Shown here piece by piece: positions 25,835-36,183 of a stretch of DNA of 64,000 nucleotides. Source of the stretch: Rhodospirillales bacterium 24-66-33 (GTDB taxonomy: Bacteria > Pseudomonadota > Alphaproteobacteria > Reyranellales > Reyranellaceae); the NCBI GenBank assembly GCA_002281855.1, contig NCHQ01000007.1, positions 62,001 through 126,000 of the forward strand. The letters are read 5' to 3'. The first letter of the stretch is position 1. Each line of letters starts with the position of its first letter. The translations under genes and the position numbers were made by a program. The notes beneath the pieces were generated by a model. The model ran no database searches. It saw nothing but the letters and a program-made list of their open reading frames with translations, and was not told where the DNA came from.

Positions 25835-26827
25835 TCAGAGCTTGCGCATCACGATCTGCGATCCGCCGCCCCAGATCGGGAGATAGGCCATCTTGTAGCC
25901 AGCGCCGCCGGTCACGATCGGATGGATCGCTTCGGGCGAACTCGCGACACCCTGACCCTGGTCGAACAGGTATTGCTGGACGCGCTTGATATCCCATCCG
26001 TCGTGGCGGGCAATTTTCTCGGCGAGTTCGAGCGGCAGGAGAAGAACCTGCTCGCCGCGGTCGCTCTTGCGGCTCTGGCCCGACATCACGATCTCGGCGC
26101 GCATGCCGGCGACGACCGGATCGAGGATCGCCTCGGGCGTGGCGCCTTCGCCATCGCCGGGCAGCACCTCTGCCGTGCCTGAAATGCCCATGACCGTGAT
26201 GGCGCTGTCGTCCTTGCCGAGGCCGTGGCGCTCGGTGAAGGTCGGGAAGGGACCTTCGGTCCTTTCGGCGAAGCACAGCGTGTACTTGGCGGGCTGGCCC
26301 ATCGTCGCCATGTCGCCCGTGTCCGAGCGCGCCCCGCCGATGTTGCGGAGGCAGAGCTGCAGGGCGCGGCCGATGCAGGCATTGGCGCGGTTGCCGGGAC
26401 CGATGGCGTTGGTCAGCGCGTTGACACCGAGCTGCTGCGCGATCGGGCCATGGAGGCAGAGCGCGACGGCCGCGCTGCCGGTGGTCGTGGCGATGCCCAG
26501 AAGATTGAAGTCGGGTTCGAGCAGGGCCTGCGCCGCCGCCAGCACGACCGGCAGTTCCGCCGGCACGCCGCCTGCGATCACGCATTGATAGGCGACGGCT
26601 TCGGGCGTGATGTCGCCGAACATCGGGGGCATCATGCCCAGCGATTCGGCCCGGCCGGCGCCGCCCGCAATCATGGCGTCGAGCCGCCTTTGGGTGGGGG
26701 GCACCAGAGGGAGGCCGTCCGAAAGCTCGGCCTCCGTCAGGATCTGCTGTGCGCTTTCCCAGGCCGTCGACTCGCCGACGACCGGCCAGCCGCACCATTC
26801 ACTCACGACGGATCGCTCATCGGGCAA
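25835..26827 (-). CDS. UGSC-operon protein of unknown function, paralogue 2
   Basis: A 330 aa protein homologous to the gene immediately upstream. Shared landmarks, in order: DGLPLVPPTQ near the N-terminus, ATTTGSAAVALCLHGPIAQQ, GNRANACIGRALQLCLRNIGGA, and GDMATMGQPAKYTLCFAERTE. There is no signal peptide or clear membrane helix. It overlaps the upstream gene by 11 nt, so it is translationally coupled, and it is the last gene of the selenoprotein operon. Conserved Gly/Asn/Ser and a Cys in TLCFAE suggest an enzyme, but I recognise no characterised family. Confidence 0.75.
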   Translation of the reverse strand: MPDERSVVSEWCGWPVVGESTAWESAQQILTEAELSDGLPLVPPTQRRLDAMIAGGAGRAESLGMMPPMFGDITPEAVAYQCVIAGGVPAELPVVLAAAQALLEPDFNLLGIATTTGSAAVALCLHGPIAQQLGVNALTNAIGPGNRANACIGRALQLCLRNIGGARSDTGDMATMGQPAKYTLCFAERTEGPFPTFTERHGLGKDDSAITVMGISGTAEVLPGDGEGATPEAILDPVVAGMRAEIVMSGQSRKSDRGEQVLLLPLELAEKIARHDGWDIKRVQQYLFDQGQGVASSPEAIHPIVTGGAGYKMAYLPIWGGGSQIVMRKL

Positions 26828-27854
26828 TGCGCGTGCAGGCGACGGTGGTGCCGCCGAACGACGGAATGAACGCCGAATGCTTGCCCGGTCCGCCTGCCAC
26901 GGTGATGTGGATATCCTTCGGATCGCGGCCGATCGTCAGCCAGTCACCATCCGGCTTGTGGCCGGTGGTCTCGTACGTGACGAGGTTCTCCTTCGAGACG
27001 CGCGAGAGATGGACCCGCGAGCGCTTCCACAGTTCCTCGCGGATGCTGTCGATCGTGAAGCCGTCGCGCTTCAGGGTCGCGGCGTGCTCCGGGCCGATGA
27101 TGACGAACATCGGGCCCTTGCCGTAGATCGTATTGGAACCCGGATTGGACATGCCGCCGGCGAAAGTGGTCAGCAGGCCGTCTCCCGTGGTCGAGCCGTG
27201 GTCGTTGAGGTTGTGCGGGCCCTCTCCCGACATCACCGTCACGACGGAGTCCGTGAGCGCGAAACCGCGCTGCACGTGATAGGGCGTCCAGGGATTCTCT
27301 TCCTCGTTCTCGCCGAAGCAGAAGGTGTACTTGGCGGGATTGCCCTGGGTCGAGCGGTCCATCTCGCCCGGCTTGGCGCCGGCCACGTTCAGTAGCATCA
27401 GGCCGAGCGCGCGGCCGATCGTGGCATTGGATTGGCGACCCTGGCCAAAGCAGTTGGTGCCGCAGTTGATGTTCAGCTCGTGCCGGATCGGTCCGCTCAC
27501 CATCACCATGGGCGCACAGGAGTGCGTGGTCGCGAGCGTGCCGTGGAGATTGTATTCCGGGTCGAGCACGCCGCGCAGGGCGGCGGTCACCACCGGGAAG
27601 TACTCCGGCTTGCAGCCGGCCATGACCGCGTTTGCGGCCAGCGCCTGCAGCGTCGGGACGATCTGGCGCGGCGGCACCGGCGGGTAGGGGCGGTTGTCGC
27701 CGCGCACCGTCTCGACGAACTTCGCCACCTTCGCCTCAGTGGGCACGAAGAGCGGCATGCCGTCGCTCCAGCCCTGTTCGTTGGCGTATTCGTTGAAAGC
27801 TTCGACATCCATATCGCCGATGTCGATCACTTCCTGGTCGGCGATGTCCTTCAT
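26817..27854 (-). CDS. UGSC-operon protein of unknown function, paralogue 1
   Basis: A 345 aa protein that begins with the ATG of an ATGA overlap with the selenoprotein stop. The motif series matches the downstream paralogue: DGMPLFVPTE (residues 30-40), ATTHSCAPMVMVSGPIRHEL, GRQSNATIGRALGLMLLNVAGA, and DRSTQGNPAKYTFCFGENEEEN. A Cys appears in HSCAP, INCGTNCFG and TFCFGE, more cysteines than in the paralogue. The pair may form a heteromer. Function is unknown. Coupling to a selenoprotein and a thioredoxin-reductase-like enzyme suggests a redox or reductase role. Confidence 0.75.
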   Translation of the reverse strand: MKDIADQEVIDIGDMDVEAFNEYANEQGWSDGMPLFVPTEAKVAKFVETVRGDNRPYPPVPPRQIVPTLQALAANAVMAGCKPEYFPVVTAALRGVLDPEYNLHGTLATTHSCAPMVMVSGPIRHELNINCGTNCFGQGRQSNATIGRALGLMLLNVAGAKPGEMDRSTQGNPAKYTFCFGENEEENPWTPYHVQRGFALTDSVVTVMSGEGPHNLNDHGSTTGDGLLTTFAGGMSNPGSNTIYGKGPMFVIIGPEHAATLKRDGFTIDSIREELWKRSRVHLSRVSKENLVTYETTGHKPDGDWLTIGRDPKDIHITVAGGPGKHSAFIPSFGGTTVACTRIAR

Positions 27855-28369
27855 TTGCTCGTCGCCTCGGTGAGTCCCTTGGTCGCCGCTTCGATGCGTT
27901 CCCGCAGCTCTTCGGCATTCAGGCCGCCGACGGGGTGCTTCACTACGATAAGGCGCGCTTCGACCTTGCGGGCTTTCGCCTGGGCCAGGACCAGCGGTTT
28001 GAAAGTCTCAGTGGCGATCACGAAAGCGGTGATGCCGAGCTTCTCGAGTTCGAGGCTGTCGTGGAAACTCCACGATGAACAGCTTCCTCAATCCCCTAAG
28101 GCGAGCAGGGCGGCCTTGTAGTTCTTGGCGACCTTCTCGATCAGTTCCTTCGGCGCCGGCTGGCTGGCGCTGTTCTTGGCATGGAAGTGGATGTTGTCCA
28201 CCGGACGGTGCGCGCCCAGCATGGCGCGGACGCCTTCCAGCAGCTCACGCGCGTTCGGCTTGGAGTTGGAGATCAGCGCAATGGCGTCGGTCGCCCAGTT
28301 GACGGGCTGCAGGGTCACCTTGGCGGGACCGGCGGCGGCCATGCCGAAGCTCGGATTGAAGATGCGCAT
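27851..28369 (-). CDS. UGSC-family selenoprotein with in-frame TGA (selenocysteine 94)
   Basis: Translation from ATG 28369 runs 93 codons to LALGD, then an in-frame TGA (28088-28090), then continues GSCSSWSFHDSLELEKLGIT and on to a TGA at 27851-27853, giving 172 aa if TGA is selenocysteine. The U-G-S-C motif followed by ELEKLGI, ATETFKPL and VVKHPVGGLNAEEL matches the UGSC family recalled from selenoproteome surveys of marine metagenomes; Cys homologues read CGSC. A bacterial SECIS hairpin follows the TGA. The extended frame ends in an ATGA overlap with the next gene, just as expected in this operon, while the short 93 aa frame would leave a 230 bp gap. The Sec-x-x-Cys motif implies redox catalysis. 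The substrate is unknown, and Sec machinery is not in the window. Confidence 0.88.
28055..28083 (-). other. Bacterial SECIS element (predicted)
   Basis: On the minus-strand mRNA, four bases (GGAA) after the in-frame TGA, GCTG(T) pairs with (A)CAGC to form the lower stem. After a short 5' bulge, CGTGG pairs with CCACG to form the upper stem, capped by the five-base loop AGTTT. The loop carries G at its second position, and 18 nt separate the TGA from the loop. These values fall inside published bacterial SECIS criteria as I recall them (loop 3-14 nt, G in the first two loop bases, 16-37 nt from UGA to loop). The hairpin lies within coding sequence, as bacterial SECIS elements do, and should bind SelB. 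Confidence 0.8.
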
Positions 28370-28386
28370 GTTCGTTTCCCTCCACG

Positions 28387-29256
28387 CTACTTGTTCAATG
28401 CCGCGACCACCGACTTGGCGACGCGCTGGCCGTCCGCGATCGCGTCGGCCAGATATTCCTTGGAGTCGGACCGCACGTCGCCGGCGGCGAACACCAGCGG
28501 CTGGGCGGTCTGGCCCTGAGCATCGACAACGATATGCCCCGTGGCGTCGCGTGCAAGCGAATCCGGCAGGAATTCCGCAGCGGGAGACCGGCCCTCGTAA
28601 ACGAACACCGCATTCGTAGAAACGCGGTTTCGCTGGCCGTCACTTTCGATGGTCACCGCCTCGAGACCGTTGCTGCCCTCCAGGCCGACAATGCGCCCCG
28701 GTCGGGCGGTGACGCCCTCGGGAGCCGGGCCGGTTGGCGTGCCGAGCATGGTGATGTCGCCGGCGATGCCGACCAGGACGGCGGCTTCGTACGGCGCCCA
28801 TCCGGTCGCCCCGGCGACGATCACGGGCTGGCCGGCATAGAGCGGCCCATCGCAGTTCGCGCAGTGCGACAGGCCGCGGCCTTCGTATTCCTCCTCGCCG
28901 GGAATGCCGAGCCTGCCCTTGTTCAGGCCGGTGGCAACGATGAGGGAACGCGCGCTGTGATGCTCGCCATCGGTCGTCTCGACCTCGAACGGGCCGGTCC
29001 CGGAGATGGCGGAGACCTCGCCGAAGCCGATCTCGACGCCGGCCACGGCGGCATCGTCCGTGAGGCGCGCGGCCATCGTCGTGCCATCGAACATCTCCTC
29101 GAAATCGTGGAGCGCACCGAGGTTGATGATTTCGCCGCCGGGGGCGAGCTTGTCGAGGCAGAGCGCCTTCAGGCCGGCGCGGGCTATTTCGGTGGCGGCG
29201 GTGAGGCCGGCCGGACCGGCGCCGATGACGATGACGTCGTAGGAGGGGGTAAGCAT
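28387..29256 (-). CDS. Thioredoxin-reductase-like FAD/NAD(P)H oxidoreductase
   Basis: A 289 aa flavoprotein. The FAD-binding motif is VIVIGAGPAGLTAATEIARAG, the second dinucleotide site is VIVAGATGWAPYEAAVL, the redox-active pair is in GLSHCANCDGPLYAG, and the FAD C-terminal signature is VFAAGDVRSDS. The usual TrxR CATC becomes CANC. I chose ATG 29256 (LTPSYDVIVIG); the frame extends 30 codons upstream without family sequence. The second dinucleotide motif GATGWAP is atypical. It is the first gene of the selenoprotein operon, 17 nt upstream of the UGSC gene, so it is the obvious candidate electron donor to the U-x-x-C centre. Confidence 0.85.
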   Translation of the reverse strand: MLTPSYDVIVIGAGPAGLTAATEIARAGLKALCLDKLAPGGEIINLGALHDFEEMFDGTTMAARLTDDAAVAGVEIGFGEVSAISGTGPFEVETTDGEHHSARSLIVATGLNKGRLGIPGEEEYEGRGLSHCANCDGPLYAGQPVIVAGATGWAPYEAAVLVGIAGDITMLGTPTGPAPEGVTARPGRIVGLEGSNGLEAVTIESDGQRNRVSTNAVFVYEGRSPAAEFLPDSLARDATGHIVVDAQGQTAQPLVFAAGDVRSDSKEYLADAIADGQRVAKSVVAALNK

Positions 29257-29287
29257 GGCCACATTTAATCGGTGGTTGGGCAAGGGA

Positions 29288-29319
29288 GCGCAAGCGGCTT
29301 TTCGGCCGCTCGGCTGCGC
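29288..29319. promoter_or_regulatory. Stem-loop in divergent region between selenoprotein and liv operons
   Basis: GCGCA ... TGCGC forms an outer stem and AGCGGC/GCCGCT an inner 6 bp stem around TTTTCG, with a four-base bulge on one side. It lies in the 185 bp divergent region, 32 bp upstream of the flavoprotein start. It could be a leader structure for either transcript. No known riboswitch consensus is recognised. Confidence 0.35.
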
Positions 29320-29441
29320 CCGCCGGGTGCCGGCCGTCGTCCCCATGTCCGTGTGGTCCGCGATTTGCAGGCGCTCATCTTGAGCTTGCCAGTGCCCGAG
29401 AAAGCATCGTAGGTCGCAAGGGCAGGGAGACAGAACAAGGC

Positions 29442-30356
<915 letters not shown>

Positions 30357-30360
30357 GCGC

Positions 30361-33305
<2,945 letters not shown>

Positions 33306-33309
<4 letters not shown>

Positions 33310-33668
33310 GCCCGCTCGACACCTTCATGTTCGACTGGTTCGGCGACACGCTGTTCAACGTGGTGCTGCTCAATCTCGCGCTGATCGGGCCGGCCTCGTT
33401 CGCGGCGGGCCATGCCGTGGCGCTCACCTGGCGGCCCTGGCTGCAGATCGTGTTCTACACGGCGCTGCTCTCGGCGACGCTGCGCTTCCTCGACTATGCG
33501 CTGGCCGGCGGCGAACTCCTGTCGCTGGCGGGCTTCGGGCTGGGCTGGGCGGTCCAACTGGCGATCGCCGCCTTCGCCTTCCGGCTCACCCGGGCGCGCC
33601 AGATGGTGCGCCAGTATCCCTGGCTCTACCGGCGCAAAGGCTTGCTGGGCTGGGACGAGCGGCCCTAA
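33306..33668 (+). CDS. Small membrane protein of the liv operon (DUF6867-like)
   Basis: A 120 aa protein with about three hydrophobic helices (NVVLLNLALIGPASFAAGHAVAL, WLQIVFYTALLSATLRFLDYAL, LAGFGLGWAVQLAIAAFAFRL) and the conserved-looking tail QYPWLYRRKGLLGWDE. Small proteins of this type sit between livF and the binding-protein gene in many alphaproteobacterial liv operons. Function is unknown; perhaps it is an accessory to the transporter. Confidence 0.75.
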
Positions 33669-33681
33669 GCTAACCGCCATG

Positions 33682-33698
33682 CTCCGCATGTTGCGGAG
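33682..33698 (+). promoter_or_regulatory. Intercistronic hairpin upstream of the binding-protein gene
   Basis: CTCCGCA and TGCGGAG form a perfect 7 bp stem with loop TGT in the 57 bp gap before livK. There is no T-run. Such intercistronic hairpins can stabilise the downstream message and raise binding-protein output relative to the permeases; here this is inference. Confidence 0.4.
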
Positions 33699-33725
33699 GA
33701 GGCTCAACCAACAAGGGAGACCCGG

Positions 33726-34838
33726 ATGAAGAAGATGTACGGCACGCTGGCCGTCGCAGCCGTCGCGCTGATGGCGACGCCCGCGTTTGCCCAGATCAAG
33801 ATCGGCTCGGCCGGCCCGATGACCGGCTCGAACGCGGCGTTCGGCGAGCAGCTCCGGCGCGGCGCCGAGATGGCAGTTGCGGACATCAATGCCGCCGGCG
33901 GCGTCAACGGCCAGAAGCTGGAACTGGTGATCGGCGACGATGCCTGCGATCCCAAGCAGGCGACCGCGGTCGCCAACAAGATGGTGTCGGACAAGGTCGT
34001 CTTCGTGGCCGGGCATTTCTGCTCGGGCTCGTCGATCCCGGCTTCGGATATCTACAAGGAAGGCAAGATCCTCCAGATCACGCCGGCCTCGACCAACCCG
34101 AAGCTGACGGACGATGCGGCCGGCAAGGGCAACACCACGGTGTTCCGCACCTGCGGCCGTGACGACGTGCAGGGCACGACGGTCGGCAACTACATCCTGA
34201 AGAACAACAAGACCGCCAAGGTCGCGATCCTTCACGACAAGTCGCCCTACGGCAAAGGCGTTGCCGACGAGACCAAGAAGGCCCTGAACAAGGGCGGTCT
34301 GCGCGAGACCATGTACGAGGCCTACAACGACACCGACAAGGACTTCTCCGCGCTGATCAACAAGATGAAGCAGGCGAAGATCGATATCATCGTGCTCGGC
34401 GGCTATCACACCGCGGGCGCCCTGATCATCAAGCAGGCGCGTGAGCAGGGCCTGGCGGCGAACATGATGGGCTTCGATGCGCTTGAGACCGCCGAGTTCG
34501 CCCAGCTGGGCGGCGCGGCGACCAACGGCGTGATGATGTCGTTCCCGCCCAAGGCCGAGGACGACCCCAAGAATGCCGCCCTGGTGAAGAAGTTCCGCGA
34601 CGCCAAGTACAATCCCGAAGGCTACACGCTGTTCAGCTACGCCGCCGTGAAGGCCTGGGCCGATGCCGCCAACAAGGCGAAGTCGGTCGATGCCGTCACC
34701 GTTGCCAAGCAGCTGCGCACGGGCAAGTACGACTCCGCCGTCGGCGTGCTCGAGTTCGACGCCAAGGGCGACATCAAGGATGCGGTCTACGACATCTACG
34801 TCTGGAAGGACGGCAAGTCGGCGCCGATGAAGAAGTAG
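33726..34838 (+). CDS. livK: Branched-chain amino acid ABC transporter substrate-binding protein
   Basis: A 370 aa periplasmic binding protein of the Leu/Ile/Val type (peripla_BP_6). It has a Sec signal peptide (KKMYGTLAVAAVALMATPAFAQ) and a mature start IKIGSAGPMTGSNAAFGEQL with GAEMAVADINAAGGVNGQKL and VIGDDACDPKQATAVANKMV, all family-typical. It is the last gene of the liv operon, preceded by a hairpin and followed by a strong terminator. Confidence 0.95.
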   Translation: MKKMYGTLAVAAVALMATPAFAQIKIGSAGPMTGSNAAFGEQLRRGAEMAVADINAAGGVNGQKLELVIGDDACDPKQATAVANKMVSDKVVFVAGHFCSGSSIPASDIYKEGKILQITPASTNPKLTDDAAGKGNTTVFRTCGRDDVQGTTVGNYILKNNKTAKVAILHDKSPYGKGVADETKKALNKGGLRETMYEAYNDTDKDFSALINKMKQAKIDIIVLGGYHTAGALIIKQAREQGLAANMMGFDALETAEFAQLGGAATNGVMMSFPPKAEDDPKNAALVKKFRDAKYNPEGYTLFSYAAVKAWADAANKAKSVDAVTVAKQLRTGKYDSAVGVLEFDAKGDIKDAVYDIYVWKDGKSAPMKK

Positions 34839-34860
34839 GGCCGATCGCCCTTGCGAGGCA

Positions 34861-34891
34861 AAGGCCCGGCGTCAGCCGGGCCTTTTCTTTT
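34861..34891 (+). terminator. Intrinsic terminator of the liv operon
   Basis: AAGGCCCGGC and GCCGGGCCTT form a 10 bp perfect stem with loop GTCA, followed by TTCTTTT. It lies 22 bp after the livK stop. The convergent Ada-type gene ends inside this hairpin (its stop codon overlaps the loop), so the stem may serve both transcripts, although the T-run on the minus strand is poor. Confidence 0.9.
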
Positions 34892-35447
34892 GCCGGAGCC
34901 GGCGTATGTCGCTGGGCGTGCGCCGGTAGACTTCGGAGAAGACGGTATTGAAACGCCGCAGGCTGGTGAATCCGGCCTGCACGGCCACTTCCAGCATTGG
35001 CAGATCGGTCTGGTCGAGCAGGCGCTTGGCCCGCTGGACCCGCAGCGTCCGCGCGACCTGCAGCGGGCTGGCGCCGATGTGGCGCTGGAACAGCCGGTCG
35101 AGATGGCGTGTGCCGATGCCGAGACGTTCGGCAAGATCGTCGATGCCCGCGCTGTCGAGCGCGCCGTCGCGGATCAGCCGCATGGCGCGCTGCACGGTCG
35201 TGCGTGAGCCCAGCCACGCCGGTGAGAAGGGGGCCGTCTCGGGCCGGCAGCGCAGACACGGGCGGAACCCGGCGACCTCGGCAGCGGCGGCCGTCGGATA
35301 AAACTGGACGTTCTTGCCCTGGGCGGGTCGCACCGGACAGACCGGCCGGCAGTAGATGCCGGTGGTGCGTACGCCGGAGAAGAAGCGGCCGTCATAGCGA
35401 CGGTCTCGACCGACGCGGGCGCGTTCGCAGACCTCGTGGTCGAGCAT
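34872..35447 (-). CDS. Ada-type methylation-responsive AraC-family regulator
   Basis: A 191 aa protein from ATG 35447 (LDHEVCERARVGRDRRYDGRF). The N-terminal Ada zinc domain has its four cysteines in TTGIYCRPVCPVRP and PCLRCRPE; the first is the methyl-acceptor position in Ada. An AraC helix-turn-helix region follows (DLAERLGIGTRHLDRLFQRHIGASP ... EVAVQAGFTSLRRFNTVF). The protein stops after the HTH, so it lacks both the O6-methylguanine methyltransferase domain of Ada and the AlkA glycosylase domain of fused forms. It resembles Bacillus AdaA in layout. The frame extends upstream to 35528 but would overlap the divergent GNAT promoter. Confidence 0.85.
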   Translation of the reverse strand: MLDHEVCERARVGRDRRYDGRFFSGVRTTGIYCRPVCPVRPAQGKNVQFYPTAAAAEVAGFRPCLRCRPETAPFSPAWLGSRTTVQRAMRLIRDGALDSAGIDDLAERLGIGTRHLDRLFQRHIGASPLQVARTLRVQRAKRLLDQTDLPMLEVAVQAGFTSLRRFNTVFSEVYRRTPSDIRRLRQKKRPG

Positions 35448-35505
35448 GACGATGGAGTCCGATTCCGGCGAGTCGACGTTCGTCGCCCATGTTAGTTCGC
35501 CCGCC

Positions 35506-36183
35506 ATGACGATCAACGTTCTCGACAATCCAGTTTGGCACGCCCTCGCGGGTCCCCATCGGCATCACGCGATCGGTCGTGGAGCCGCCCGCCACTATGC
35601 GCGCGACATCGCACCGTTCTCCGCGATCCTCCATCCGTCCGATCAGGCCTATGCCGACCTTGCCGAAGATCTTCCGGTCGGCACCGAGGCACGCCTGTTC
35701 CGTCCGACGGAGGAACCGCTTCCCGCCGGCTGGGAAGATCTCGGTCGTTTCCCCATGCTGCAGATGGTGGCGACGCGAACCCCGGAGGGAGGCGGCGAGG
35801 CTGTTTCGACGCTCTCGTCGGCCCACGCCGCGGCGATGCTCGATCTCGTGGCGCTCGCCCAACCCGGTCCATTCGGTCGCCGTACGCCGCTGCTGGGCCG
35901 CTATCTCGGCATCTGGAAGGGAGATCGCCTTCTGGCCATGGCCGGCGAGCGGCTGCGTGTGCCGGGCCATGTCGAGTTGAGCGCGATCTGCGTCCACCCG
36001 GAAGCGCGGGGACAGGGACACGCGGCCATACTGGTGCGGCGCCTGATGCGGCTGGCCTTCGAGAACGAAGAATTGCCGTTTCTGCACGTACGGCCCGACA
36101 ACCGGCCGGCAATCGACCTCTATCGTCACCTGGGCTTCGAAATCCGCCGCGAACTCATGGTCCTGTGGCGCCGGCCTCGATGA
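35506..36183 (+). CDS. GNAT-family N-acetyltransferase
   Basis: A 225 aa GNAT protein. The acetyl-CoA-binding motif is VHPEARGQGHAAILVRRLMRLAFENEE (around residues 160-190), followed by FLHVRPDNRPAIDLYRHLGFE. I chose ATG 35506 (TINVLDNPVWHAL) rather than 35446 because the former leaves a normal 58 bp divergent promoter space to the Ada-type gene. The stop overlaps the MFS start (ATGA). The substrate is unknown. Confidence 0.85.
   Translation: MTINVLDNPVWHALAGPHRHHAIGRGAARHYARDIAPFSAILHPSDQAYADLAEDLPVGTEARLFRPTEEPLPAGWEDLGRFPMLQMVATRTPEGGGEAVSTLSSAHAAAMLDLVALAQPGPFGRRTPLLGRYLGIWKGDRLLAMAGERLRVPGHVELSAICVHPEARGQGHAAILVRRLMRLAFENEELPFLHVRPDNRPAIDLYRHLGFEIRRELMVLWRRPR

Noticed and set aside
28088..28369. 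Treating this 93 aa frame as a complete small gene or as a pseudogene broken by a nonsense mutation
   Set aside because: The frame continues with family-specific sequence past the TGA, is followed by a SECIS-like hairpin and ends in an ATGA overlap with the next gene. A recent nonsense mutation would not explain the hairpin.
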